Shown: in pieces, positions 17,349 to 26,930 of the stretch | Position numbering within the stretch: the first letter of the stretch is position 1 | Layout of the letters: the number at the start of each line of letters is the position of its first letter | NCBI GenBank assembly: GCA_000597885.1 | Contig: CP004371.1 | Span: 124,001-188,000, forward strand | Source of the DNA: Flammeovirgaceae bacterium 311 | Lineage (GTDB): Bacteria; Bacteroidota; Bacteroidia; Cytophagales; Cyclobacteriaceae | Direction: 5' to 3' | DNA length: 64,000 nt | Notes under the pieces: model-generated | The model's input: the letters and a program-made list of their open reading frames with translations, nothing else | The model's database searches: none | Told to the model about the DNA's origin: nothing | Made by a program: the position numbers and the translations under genes

Positions 17349-19706
17349 ATGAAAATTTTGAAATATAGTACGGCCCTTTGTTTTGCTGCCCAGTTATTCA
17401 TGGCCGGAGGCATAGATGCACAAACAGCGAAGAATACAGCTCCTGAAGCACAGTCTTTGAAAGAGACACCACAGCTCAATGAGAATAACCTAAAGAAAGT
17501 AATCAAAGCCCTGACCATTGAAGAAAAGTCTTTGATGGTAACAGGGGCCAAAAGGCGTGAGGTGGTACCTGTTGCTACACCTGGTAGAAAGCAAAAGAAC
17601 ATCACTGCTGTTGGCAGCTATACCTATCCTTTTGTGCATTTAGGTATCCCAGCTATTTATCTTTCTGATGGTCCTGCAGGTTTACGCATCGCCCCCAGAA
17701 GAGAAAATGATCCTAACACTTACTATGCTACCGCCTTTCCGGTAGCAACACTGGTGGCTTCCAGTTGGGATACCAAAGTAGCAGAAAGAGTAGGCCGTGC
17801 CATGGGGCACGAGGCACTCGAGTATGGGGTTGATATTTTATTAGGTCCCGCCCTTAACATTCACCGTGATCCACTAGGTGGCAGAAGCTTTGAGTATTAC
17901 TCTGAAGATCCCCTTGTTTCTGGTAAGATGACGGCTGCAGCCGTTAGAGGAATCCAATCACAGGGAGTGGGCACTTCCATCAAGCATTTTGCTGCAAATA
18001 ACCAGGAAACCAGCAGGCGCTTTATTGATGTGATCGTGAGCGAGCGGGCCCTGCGTGAGATCTATCTCGAAGGATTCAAAATAGCGGTAGAAGAGTCTGA
18101 TCCATGGACTGTGATGTCATCTTATAACAAGATCAATGGCGTTTATACCTCTGAAAGTCCTGAATTGCTCGAGACTATCCTAAGAAAAGAGTGGGGGTTT
18201 AAGGGTTTTGTATTAAGCGACTGGTATGGGGGAGAAGACCCTATTAAACAGGTAAAAGCAGGAAATGATCTGCTGATGCCAGGTCTGACAGCATGGTCAG
18301 AGAAGATCGATAGTGCATCCCGTAACGGTTCGCTTGAGCAGCAATACCTGGACCAAAATATTGAACGAATTCTGAATATAGCAGTTAAAACACCCACCTT
18401 CAAGAACTACCCTTATTCCGATAAGCCAAACCTGAAAGAAAATGCACAGGTAGCCCGTGATGCTGCTGCACAATCTATGGTGCTGCTGAAGAATGAGAAA
18501 AAAACACTTCCATTCATGCAGGGCACCAATAAGGTAGCTGTATTTGGTAATTACTCCTACAAAATAATTGTCGGTGGCACTGGCAGTGGCATGGTAAACA
18601 ATGAATACAGTGTGTCAGTTGCAGAAGGCCTGGAAAAAGCTGGTTATCAGCTGGACCAGCAGCTCAGGACCAGCTACCTACAGTACCTGAAGAAAGGAAG
18701 ACCACAGAATCTGAAAGCCGATAGCCTTATTACGGCCCTTCCTAAATTGGACAGTATTTTAGGAGAACTACCCATAGATGAAAGTATCATACAACAGCAG
18801 GCACAGGAAGCTGAAGTAGCGATTGTCAGTATTATGCGTGTGTTTGGCGAAGGTGGTGATAGAAAACTCGATAATGATTATTACTTAACAGCAGAAGAGA
18901 AAAAGCTTCTGAAAAAGGTATCTGATGCATTTCATGCAAAGAGCAAAAAAGTTATAGTGGTGCTGAATATTGGTGGTGTAATAGAAGTAGCCAGCTGGAG
19001 AGACCAGGCAGATGCCATTCTGTTGGCCTGGCAGCCGGGTCAGGAAGGTGGTAACGCACTTGCCGATATAATGAGTGGAAAAGTAAATCCTTCCGGGAAA
19101 CTGGCTACCACTTTCCCAATGGATTATAAAGATGTGCCAACAGCTAAAAATTTCCCTGGCAGCCCTTCTGATAAACCTGTAAAGGTGGTGCATGAGGAAG
19201 GAATATATGTTGGTTATCGCTACTATGACACCTTTGAGGTAAAGCCTGCATATGAATTTGGCTTTGGATTATCTTATACTGATTTCACTTACGGTAATCT
19301 TAAGTTAAGCAGCAGCAAATTCAAAGATAAACTCACAGTTAGCATGGAAGTGAAAAACACAGGCACTGTTGCTGGCCGTGAAGTGGTGCAGTTTTATCTA
19401 AGTGCGCCTGCACAAACTATGCATAAACCTGAAAAGGAGCTGAAGGGCTTTGCCAAAACAGATTTGCTGCAGCCTGGACAGAGCCAAACCCTTTTCTTTA
19501 CACTGGACGCACGTTCCTTAGCCTCCTTCAATGCAGACCAGTCGGCCTGGGTTGCCGAGCCTGGCAGTTATACGATAAAGATGGGTGCCTCTTCTGAAAA
19601 TATTAAAAAGACTGCATCCTTCGAATTACCTAAAAGTATCGTAGCAGAGAAGGTTAATAAGGTGCTGGTGCCTCAGGCAGTAGTAGAGGAATTTAAGCTC
19701 AAATAG
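17349..19706 (+). CDS. Glycoside hydrolase family 3 (beta-glucosidase-like)
   Basis: 785 residues. An N-terminal signal peptide ends GGIDAQ, so it is exported to the periplasm. Seen: YLSDGPAGLRIA, LLGPALNIHRDPLGGRSFE, KHFAANNQETSR with the conserved KH and RR-like pocket, the nucleophile Asp in GFVLSDWYGG, the GH3 C-terminal domain (LAWQPGQEGGNALADIMSG), then a fibronectin-III-like end (YEFGFGLSYTDF). Full-length exo-acting beta-glycosidase; beta-glucosidase is the default guess, and beta-xylosidase is possible. It precedes a FecI/FecR/SusCD locus on the same strand and likely shares its substrate. Confidence 0.93.
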   Translation: MKILKYSTALCFAAQLFMAGGIDAQTAKNTAPEAQSLKETPQLNENNLKKVIKALTIEEKSLMVTGAKRREVVPVATPGRKQKNITAVGSYTYPFVHLGIPAIYLSDGPAGLRIAPRRENDPNTYYATAFPVATLVASSWDTKVAERVGRAMGHEALEYGVDILLGPALNIHRDPLGGRSFEYYSEDPLVSGKMTAAAVRGIQSQGVGTSIKHFAANNQETSRRFIDVIVSERALREIYLEGFKIAVEESDPWTVMSSYNKINGVYTSESPELLETILRKEWGFKGFVLSDWYGGEDPIKQVKAGNDLLMPGLTAWSEKIDSASRNGSLEQQYLDQNIERILNIAVKTPTFKNYPYSDKPNLKENAQVARDAAAQSMVLLKNEKKTLPFMQGTNKVAVFGNYSYKIIVGGTGSGMVNNEYSVSVAEGLEKAGYQLDQQLRTSYLQYLKKGRPQNLKADSLITALPKLDSILGELPIDESIIQQQAQEAEVAIVSIMRVFGEGGDRKLDNDYYLTAEEKKLLKKVSDAFHAKSKKVIVVLNIGGVIEVASWRDQADAILLAWQPGQEGGNALADIMSGKVNPSGKLATTFPMDYKDVPTAKNFPGSPSDKPVKVVHEEGIYVGYRYYDTFEVKPAYEFGFGLSYTDFTYGNLKLSSSKFKDKLTVSMEVKNTGTVAGREVVQFYLSAPAQTMHKPEKELKGFAKTDLLQPGQSQTLFFTLDARSLASFNADQSAWVAEPGSYTIKMGASSENIKKTASFELPKSIVAEKVNKVLVPQAVVEEFKLK

Positions 19707-19953
19707 CGAGCTGCATTAGATTGATGAAAATTCAGAACGGCTGGATGAAATAGAATTTCATTATGAAAAGAAGCAATACGAATCAATTAATCAATAGCAT
19801 GTGCTTTACAGTCTTTTCCTCTATGCAAATACTGATGATTTAATAAAAATTACAGTTTTTATGGTATGGAATTACTAAAACATATTCATTAATTTCTTAT
19901 ATTAAATGAAATCTTAGCGTTACAACATTTTCATCCATTCCAAGCAAGCTTAC

Positions 19954-20526
19954 ATGTCTGAAAAGGAGATGATCATCAATCTTAAAAGCGGGAGTCAACA
20001 GGCTTTTAATCTTCTTTTTCATTTATATGAAAGACGCTTGTATGCTTTTTCCTACAAATTCCTGCATTCCCGTGAGGATGCTGAAGAGGTTGTACAGGAG
20101 GTTTTTTTTAAAGTCTGGAAGAACAAACGTTTGCTGAACGAGGAGCTTTCGTTCAAAGCTTACCTTTTTACCATTGCAAAAAATCACATCTACAACCTGA
20201 TGTCAAAAAGGGTTTCCGATACATGCTGTAAAAAATATTTTGCAGACACAACCTCTAATCAGGTACATACAACAGAAGATGCGCTAAACTTTAATGAAGC
20301 AAATACCATCATTCAGGAAAAGGTAAACTCTTTGTCAGCACAAAGAAAAAAAGTGTTTGTGATGAGCAGATTTGATGGGATATCCAATCGTGACATAGCG
20401 GTTCAGCTGGGTATTTCCCTTAGTACCGTAGAAAATCATTTGAACAAAGCACTCAAGGCATTGAAACAATGTCTTTACATACAGGATGTTAATTTGTTCC
20501 TGCTATTTGTGCTGCTTTGGTATTGA
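19954..20526 (+). CDS. FecI-type ECF sigma factor
   Basis: 190 residues. Region 2 (FHLYERRLYAFSYKFLHSREDAEEVVQEVFFKVW-type layout, with DAEEVVQEVFFKVWKN) and region 4 (FDGISNRDIAVQLGISLSTVENHL) are both clear. It belongs to the Bacteroidota sigma factors that switch on SusCD loci when the cognate FecR signals. Its neighbours, fecR and an STN-containing susC, are exactly that arrangement, so it very likely activates the susCD operon downstream. Confidence 0.95.
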   Translation: MSEKEMIINLKSGSQQAFNLLFHLYERRLYAFSYKFLHSREDAEEVVQEVFFKVWKNKRLLNEELSFKAYLFTIAKNHIYNLMSKRVSDTCCKKYFADTTSNQVHTTEDALNFNEANTIIQEKVNSLSAQRKKVFVMSRFDGISNRDIAVQLGISLSTVENHLNKALKALKQCLYIQDVNLFLLFVLLWY

Positions 20527-20690
20527 TCCTGCTTTAAGGATATAATTTCTTCCGCTACCTATTCCTACCTACTAAAAGATAGCAGCATCTTCCACCCCTG
20601 ATACGTTCCAATTCAGTCTTCTGGCTGCTTTTATGTTCCGGTTTAGGCCTCTTAACAGGTAATTTAAAATAAATAATATTTTTTTTAAGA

Positions 20691-20730
20691 TAGGATAGGT
20701 GCAGAGTATCACTTAGCTGTATTACATATA
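20691..20730 (+). repeat. Leader repeat, fecR copy
   Basis: The fecR-proximal copy of the leader whose second copy is at 16871-16910. It ends 14 bases before the fecR start codon. The exact block CTGTATTACATATA could be part of a promoter or of a leader conserved in fecR paralogues. Confidence 0.6.
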
Positions 20731-20744
20731 AGGAACAACGAAAC

Positions 20745-21761
20745 ATGGACTTAGAACTTCTTCAAAAATTTTATAGAGGGGAATGCTCGGAAGAGGAAGT
20801 ACAAAAAGTACTCAGCTGGTTTGCATCTAAAGAGCAGAAAGATGAAATGCTTGAACAGCTGGAGAGCCAATGGGAAGAGTTTGAAGAACCGAAAGAAAAT
20901 TCTCCTGATGGATACCAGCCAGAAAAGGTGCTGAACGCTATCCATGCAAGAATTCAGCTGGATGATAAGATTCAGGTTAAAGAGGCCAGGATCAGGCAGC
21001 TCCATGGTGACAGATTTTACCCTTTAAAGGTAGCTTCAGTAGTACTTCTGGCAATAGTTGCATCATTCGTTATACTAAAATTCACTACGCCTTCAACCCA
21101 GTCAACAGCCATTTCTTATATAAGTACTGAAGTACCTGCCGGCCAAAAAAAGACCATCAGGTTAGCTGATGGTACGGTGGTGGTTCTGAATGCAGCGAGC
21201 AAGCTTGTTTACCCTGAAAAATTTGCAGCTAATAGCAGAGAAATAGAACTGGAGGGAGAAGCTTTTTTCAAAGTAGCCAGAGATATCAGAAAACCTTTTA
21301 CTGTAAAGTCAGGTGAGGTAGTTACTAAAGTGCTGGGTACCTCATTTAACATACGTGCTTACAGGGCAGAAGCTGACATTGAAGTGGCAGTGGCCACCGG
21401 CAAGGTGAATGTAAGCCATGGTGATGAAGCCCATAACCTGCTGCCAGGTGAGTTGGTGCAATACAATGCGGAAACTAAATCCCTGAACGTGCAGGAATAT
21501 GATCATCAGGAAGTTTTAGCCTGGAAAGAAGGCATTATTTACTTTAAAGATGCCACTTACGAGGAGGTGAAAAGTACACTGGAGCGCTGGTACGGGGTGG
21601 AAATTCATTCTGATGCTAAGGTTGATAACTGGCAGTATACCGGTTCATTCAAAAATGAGAATTTAAAAGCGGTACTGATGAGTATTGGCTATGTGAAGGA
21701 GTTTGATTTTAACATCAGCGGCAAAAACGTAGAGATAGATTTCAAAAATTCCGGTCATTAG
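20745..21761 (+). CDS. FecR-family anti-sigma factor
   Basis: 338 residues. Cytoplasmic sigma-binding N-terminus (residues 1 to about 90), one transmembrane helix (about 95-112, VASVVLLAIVASFVILKF), the periplasmic FecR domain (KKTIRLADGTVVVLNAAS, ELEGEAFFKVARD, GTSFNIRAY) and the C-terminal DUF4974-like domain (YFKDATYEEVKSTLERWYGV). It holds the FecI-type sigma and releases it when the SusC STN domain signals ligand. It lies between fecI and susC. Confidence 0.95.
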   Translation: MDLELLQKFYRGECSEEEVQKVLSWFASKEQKDEMLEQLESQWEEFEEPKENSPDGYQPEKVLNAIHARIQLDDKIQVKEARIRQLHGDRFYPLKVASVVLLAIVASFVILKFTTPSTQSTAISYISTEVPAGQKKTIRLADGTVVVLNAASKLVYPEKFAANSREIELEGEAFFKVARDIRKPFTVKSGEVVTKVLGTSFNIRAYRAEADIEVAVATGKVNVSHGDEAHNLLPGELVQYNAETKSLNVQEYDHQEVLAWKEGIIYFKDATYEEVKSTLERWYGVEIHSDAKVDNWQYTGSFKNENLKAVLMSIGYVKEFDFNISGKNVEIDFKNSGH

Positions 21762-21912
21762 TCAGGTATTGATTAGAAATGACCTGCATCAGGCCGAGCT
21801 GTCTATTGCCCCTTGAATAGCGGCACAAGAAACAATTGTATGATGAAAATCCTGGTAAGAATGAAAAGTCCAGATTCTTCCTGAACGACAAAACGAAGTT
21901 CTTCATAAAAAG

Positions 21913-21947
21913 AAGAGCCGGAAATACTTGCACTATTGCCGGCTCTT
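21913..21947 (+). promoter_or_regulatory. Stable hairpin in the susC leader
   Basis: Arms AAGAGCCGG (21913-21921) and CCGGCTCTT (21939-21947) pair perfectly; after one mismatch, four further base pairs close a 7-base loop. It lies about 105 bases upstream of the susC start and has no following T-run, so it is not a simple terminator. Candidate attenuator, RNA-stability element or small-RNA target. Confidence 0.5.
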
Positions 21948-22051
21948 GGTACCAGTTTCTGACGGATCAATGCTTTGGGAAAGCTTGCCTGATCCGAACA
22001 GATCACCTATGTCCTGACAATAAACTAGTATCATCAACACCTGACAAATAT

Positions 22052-25000
22052 ATGAAATTTAAACTTTTACAAAGTCTTATTTTTATGTCAAAACTATTTT
22101 TTGGCATTTCCCTGATCCAGATTATTCTCATAAATGCTCTTTTTGCATCTAATGGAATTGCTCAGGATAGACTAAACGTACAGAAGGTATATATATCAGT
22201 AGATTTTCATAATGCCACTTTAGAAGAGGTGTTTCAGCAGATTGAAGCAAAAACTGATTTTACCTTCTCCTACGACAGAAAAGACATTGATAATGATGTT
22301 ACGATAAACCTGAATGCCGAGGGCAAATCTGTTGCCGAAGTGCTGCAGGAGGTATCGCGTGTGGCTAAGCTGAAATTCAAACAGGTTAATAAAAACATCA
22401 ACGTAAGCAGGATCATTCCTGATCAGCGGCAAAGTTATGAGGTAGAAGTTCAGTCACAGTTGCTGGTACAGGGAAAGGTTGTATCCAGCACGGATAATGC
22501 TTCTTTGCCGGGTGTGGCTGTAGTGGTAAAGGGTACAAGTATCGGTACTGTTACTGATATGAACGGGCAGTACAATATTAATGTACCTGATCCTGGAGAT
22601 ACACTGGTTTTTTCATTCGTTAGCTTTATTCCTAAAGAGGTGCCTGTAAACAGCAGAACCACCCTGAATGTAACACTTGAAGAAGACCTGGAAGAACTGG
22701 ATGAGGTTGTGGTGGTAGGCTATGGTACTGTTAAAAAAAGTGACCTGACAGGTTCTGTGTCTAAAGTTAAACCGGAAGAAATCAATTCTTTTCCGACAAC
22801 CAGTGTGTTGCAGGCGCTGTCTGGCAGGGCCAGCGGCGTTCAGGTGCTACAGTCGACTGGTGCTCCCGGAGCGGGAGTAAGTGTTCGGATCCGGGGCACG
22901 AATTCAATACAGGGGGGGAATGAACCACTGTATGTGATTGATGGATTTCCATTTTCCGGAAACCCTACCAACCTTAACAATTCTGATATCGAAAGTATTG
23001 AAGTACTGAAAGATGCCTCTGCCACAGCTATTTATGGATCGAGGGGTGCCAATGGGGTAGTTTTGATTACAACAAAAAAAGGTAAAGTTGGACAGACACG
23101 CGTTGATTTTGAGACCAGCTATAGCGTACAGTCATTAAGGAAGAAACTGGATTTGATGAATGGCAGGGAATATGCCATGCTTAGCAACCTGCAGGCTCAG
23201 AACGATAACCTTGATCCCTACTTTACCCAGGAGGAGATAGATAGTTTTGGAGAGGGATTTGACTGGCAGAACCTGGTCTTTCAAAAAGCTCCGATGAGTA
23301 CCTCTTCTTTGGGAATCAGTGGTGGTAATGAAAAAACGCAGTTCTCTTTAACAGGAAGTTACTTAGGACAGGAAGGGATTATAAAGGGCAGCGATTATAA
23401 CAGATATTCGTTGGGAGCAAAGATCAACCATAAGATCAGCAACAAATTCAGTGTCAACCTCTCTAACAACTTAAGCCGGCTTACTACAGAAAGAAAAGAT
23501 AGTGGTGCCGGTTCCCGTGGTAATTCAATGATTGGTGCGGCCATTTCAGCAGCCCCGATTTCAAGACCTTATAATGAAGATGGAACCTACACCATTCTGG
23601 CAGATGAGTATTCATTTGTTGCAGCTGACCTTATTAATCCGCTCAACTTTATCAATGAGCAGTTTAATGAAGTAAAAGCTAACGTTATCCTGACAAATGC
23701 GGCATTACTATTTAATCCAATTCCTGAATTGACAATCAAAATATCAGGTGGAATAGAAAACAGGGATGATCGTTCAGACTCTTATACCACGCGTAAATTT
23801 CTGAACTCTGATGGCGCAGCAAATGTGAGCACCAGCCAGTTTACAAGCTTGCTGAGTGAGAACACCATTAGCTATGTGAAAACATTGAATGACAGGCATC
23901 AGATTTCGGCTGTTACAGGTTTCACTTATCAGGATTTTACCAACACCTTTCTTTCAGCAAATGGTGTTGGATTTTTGAGTGATGCATTTGAAACCTATAG
24001 TCTGGGTTCTGCTTCAAATCCGGGTATTCCTAGTTCAGGATATTCCAAATCTGTTTTGCTGTCGTACTTAGGTCGGATTAACTACTCCTATAATGATAAG
24101 TACCTGTTAACAGCCAGTTTCCGCTCCGATGGTTCTTCCAGGTATAGTGAGGGCAATAAATGGGGTTACTTTCCATCCGGGGCCTTTGCCTGGCGGGTAT
24201 CAGAGGAGGGCTTTATGCAAGGGAATCGTTTAGTCACTGACCTAAAGCTGCGCACCAGCTGGGGACTGACTGGTAGCCAGGCCATCTCTCCCTATACCAC
24301 CCTGAACCAGCTTACCTCCGGAAATACTGTATTTGGCAATGAGCTTTATACAACATTTGCACCAAGCACTGTACTTCCCGGTGATCTGAAATGGGAAACC
24401 ACAGAGCAGTTCGATCTTGGTTTCGATATTGGTATCCTGAAAAATCGCCTATATCTGACGGCAGATTATTATGTTAAAAATACCCATGACCTGTTAAACA
24501 CGGTAAGACTACCAAGTTCCCTGGGTTTCACCACCACCATCCAGAATGTGGGAGAGGTGCAGAATAAAGGTGTAGAACTGGGTTTGGATGCCAAAGTGTT
24601 TAACAGAGGCTTTAGATGGGATCTGTTTGGAAATATTGCCTTTAACCGCAATAAGGTGGTTAGCCTGCATGAGGGAAAAGACATTTTAGGGTCATTCATT
24701 CAGGTATTGGTAGTAGCTGATAACATTTCCATTTTGCGGGAAGGACAACCAATGGGCCAGTTCTGGGGCTACCTGGAAGATGGTTATACCGAAGAAGGAA
24801 AAATCAAGTTCAAAGATTTAGACGGCGATGGCGAGATTACAGCGAATGATAAGACCAATATTGGGGATCCTAATCCTGATTTTACCTATGGGCTAACATC
24901 AACCATGTCTTTTAAGAATTTTGATTTAACGACATTCTTTCAGGGTACTTATGGCAATGATATATTTAACGTTAGCGCAATTCCCAGTACACTTGATTAT

Positions 25001-25357
25001 GGGCAGGGACTCAACATGCCAAGAGAGGTATTTTTAGACCACTGGACCCCGGAAAATAGAGATGCCAAATATCCCATCATCAGCAGAAGCACCTCTGCAC
25101 GTGTTTCTGATCGGTGGATTGAAGATGGATCTTATTTACGCTTAAGAAATATTCAGCTGGCATACAACTTTCCTCTAAACAAGCTAAGAGTAGGTTTTAT
25201 CAAAAGTGCACAGCTCAATGTAAGTGGTCAGAACTTAGTAACACTGACAAAATACTCATGGTGGGATCCTGAAGTAAATTCTGGCGGCGCCGGAATAGAC
25301 TATTACAGCTATCCAATACCCAAAGTGGTAACAGTTGGCGTTAGAGTAGGATTTTAA
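22052..25357 (+). CDS. SusC/RagA-family TonB-dependent outer-membrane receptor with STN domain
   Basis: About 1101 residues from ATG 22052, where a signal peptide starts (ending NGIAQ). The frame is open further upstream (21836), but that part has no signal peptide and covers the leader hairpin. Domains: STN signalling domain (about residues 35-115), carboxypeptidase-like CarboxypepD_reg domain (GKVVSSTDNASLPGVAVVVKG), TonB box region, plug (GRASGVQVLQSTGAPG) and a large barrel ending VTVGVRVGF. It imports glycan fragments with SusD. The STN domain explains the FecI/FecR pair upstream. Confidence 0.96.
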   Translation: MKFKLLQSLIFMSKLFFGISLIQIILINALFASNGIAQDRLNVQKVYISVDFHNATLEEVFQQIEAKTDFTFSYDRKDIDNDVTINLNAEGKSVAEVLQEVSRVAKLKFKQVNKNINVSRIIPDQRQSYEVEVQSQLLVQGKVVSSTDNASLPGVAVVVKGTSIGTVTDMNGQYNINVPDPGDTLVFSFVSFIPKEVPVNSRTTLNVTLEEDLEELDEVVVVGYGTVKKSDLTGSVSKVKPEEINSFPTTSVLQALSGRASGVQVLQSTGAPGAGVSVRIRGTNSIQGGNEPLYVIDGFPFSGNPTNLNNSDIESIEVLKDASATAIYGSRGANGVVLITTKKGKVGQTRVDFETSYSVQSLRKKLDLMNGREYAMLSNLQAQNDNLDPYFTQEEIDSFGEGFDWQNLVFQKAPMSTSSLGISGGNEKTQFSLTGSYLGQEGIIKGSDYNRYSLGAKINHKISNKFSVNLSNNLSRLTTERKDSGAGSRGNSMIGAAISAAPISRPYNEDGTYTILADEYSFVAADLINPLNFINEQFNEVKANVILTNAALLFNPIPELTIKISGGIENRDDRSDSYTTRKFLNSDGAANVSTSQFTSLLSENTISYVKTLNDRHQISAVTGFTYQDFTNTFLSANGVGFLSDAFETYSLGSASNPGIPSSGYSKSVLLSYLGRINYSYNDKYLLTASFRSDGSSRYSEGNKWGYFPSGAFAWRVSEEGFMQGNRLVTDLKLRTSWGLTGSQAISPYTTLNQLTSGNTVFGNELYTTFAPSTVLPGDLKWETTEQFDLGFDIGILKNRLYLTADYYVKNTHDLLNTVRLPSSLGFTTTIQNVGEVQNKGVELGLDAKVFNRGFRWDLFGNIAFNRNKVVSLHEGKDILGSFIQVLVVADNISILREGQPMGQFWGYLEDGYTEEGKIKFKDLDGDGEITANDKTNIGDPNPDFTYGLTSTMSFKNFDLTTFFQGTYGNDIFNVSAIPSTLDYGQGLNMPREVFLDHWTPENRDAKYPIISRSTSARVSDRWIEDGSYLRLRNIQLAYNFPLNKLRVGFIKSAQLNVSGQNLVTLTKYSWWDPEVNSGGAGIDYYSYPIPKVVTVGVRVGF

Positions 25358-25410
25358 AGCTCCGGGATTACGAAAAAACTACAACTTACTTTCACTTAAT
25401 GATTTCAATA

Positions 25411-26895
25411 ATGAAAACCACATATACATTATACAAGAGGTCTAAATCAGGACTGGTGCTTTCCAGTGTGAGTCTTTTTTGCCTCTCATTGCTTCTGGTA
25501 TTTACTTCCTGCGAGGACATCTTAGAAGAGCAGCCAAAAACAGTAGCAGTAGAAAATTTCTATAATACCGCAGAAGAAGTTGAAACTGCTACCAATGCTA
25601 TTTATGCCCCCCTAAGATCTACCAGAGCTGAGCATATTGCAGTGCTGGATGCCCATACTGACTGGGGTTATGGCAGGGGAAGCAGAGCGCAGTACAATGA
25701 TTTTGAAGGTTTTGGTGCTACCAATATTAGTGCTGCGGGAGCCCGTTGGAATTCGCTTTACCAGGGTATTCGCAATGCAAACCTGGTAATCAGCAATGCG
25801 CCTAACGGTTCTTCCATTAGTCAGGAAGATATTGACAAATATGTGGCTGAAGCCAAGTTTTTGAGGGCGCTGGCATATTTTGACCTGGTGAGAAACTGGG
25901 GAGGCGTACCCCTGCGCACAGAAGAGAATATGACCAATATTGATCTTGAAAGAAGTTCTGCGCAGGAGGTTTATGATCAGATTATTGCTGATCTGACAGA
26001 AGCTGAAACTAACCTGCCGGAAGAGCCAAAACACATCGGAAGGCCTACCAGATTAGCTGCAAAAACCATGTTAGCTGATGTATACTTAAACCTGGAACGC
26101 TTTGCAGAAGCACGTGATAAAGCCTATGAAGTGATCCAGTCAAATAAATATTCTCTGGTGCCAGTAGAATCAGTAGAAGATTTTCAGATGAAACTTTTCG
26201 GACCCGAAATAACCACTACACCAGAGGAAATATTTTATTTTAAATATGCGCGTGAGGTGAATCAGGGTAACTGGTTGCTTTTTGTGTTGAACCATCCCAG
26301 CACCGGACTTTTTAATTTTGGTGGTGCTTATGCTCATTACAGCGATCTCACAAATCCATTCCATCAAAGCTGGAATGATGAAGATATCAGAAAAGGCTTA
26401 TGGGATGTAGTAGATTTTGGATTAGGTTCAACTACCCTTGTAAGCAAAAAATACATTGATAAATCTGCTGTAAGCAATGCTGGAGCAGGCAACGATTTAC
26501 CTATATATCGCTATGCTGAAGTGCTGCTGATTTATGCCGAAGCTGCCAGCAGAGCAGCAGGCGGCCCTACTGTAGAAGCGGTGGAGGCACTCAACCAGGT
26601 GCATCGCAGAGCCTATGGTTTTGATCCTACAACACCATCTGAAGTGGATTTCAGCATGGGTGACTACAATGCCGAGACATTTCTGGATCTGGTATTACAG
26701 GAACGGGCTTATGAATTTCAGTTCGAGGGCAAACGCTGGCTGGACCTTAAACGAACAGGTAAAGCACAGGAAGCGATTATGAGTGCTAAAGGCAAGACTA
26801 TTGCTGAAGCACACTATCTATGGCCGATTCCACTGGATGAGTTAAACTTCAATAATGCACTTGATCCTGCTAAGGATCAAAATCCTGGATACTAA
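25411..26895 (+). CDS. SusD/RagB-family glycan-binding outer-membrane lipoprotein
   Basis: About 494 residues from ATG 25411 (ATG 25399 is also possible). Lipoprotein signal with lipobox FTSC, then the SusD body: tetratricopeptide-like helices (EAKFLRALAYFDLVRNWGGVPL), LAAKTMLADVYLNLERFAEA and the C-terminal LQERAYEFQFEGKRWLDLKRTGKA typical of the family. Surface-exposed glycan capture with SusC. It is about 40 bases after susC and 35 bases before the FAD enzyme, in one operon. Confidence 0.96.
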   Translation: MKTTYTLYKRSKSGLVLSSVSLFCLSLLLVFTSCEDILEEQPKTVAVENFYNTAEEVETATNAIYAPLRSTRAEHIAVLDAHTDWGYGRGSRAQYNDFEGFGATNISAAGARWNSLYQGIRNANLVISNAPNGSSISQEDIDKYVAEAKFLRALAYFDLVRNWGGVPLRTEENMTNIDLERSSAQEVYDQIIADLTEAETNLPEEPKHIGRPTRLAAKTMLADVYLNLERFAEARDKAYEVIQSNKYSLVPVESVEDFQMKLFGPEITTTPEEIFYFKYAREVNQGNWLLFVLNHPSTGLFNFGGAYAHYSDLTNPFHQSWNDEDIRKGLWDVVDFGLGSTTLVSKKYIDKSAVSNAGAGNDLPIYRYAEVLLIYAEAASRAAGGPTVEAVEALNQVHRRAYGFDPTTPSEVDFSMGDYNAETFLDLVLQERAYEFQFEGKRWLDLKRTGKAQEAIMSAKGKTIAEAHYLWPIPLDELNFNNALDPAKDQNPGY

Positions 26896-26930
26896 TTTTT
26901 ATAACTATCAATTTATCAAAGATTAGAATC

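Noticed and set aside
21836-22051. In-frame N-terminal extension of SusC
   Set aside because: It has no signal peptide, covers a stable hairpin, and ATG 22052 begins a normal signal peptide.
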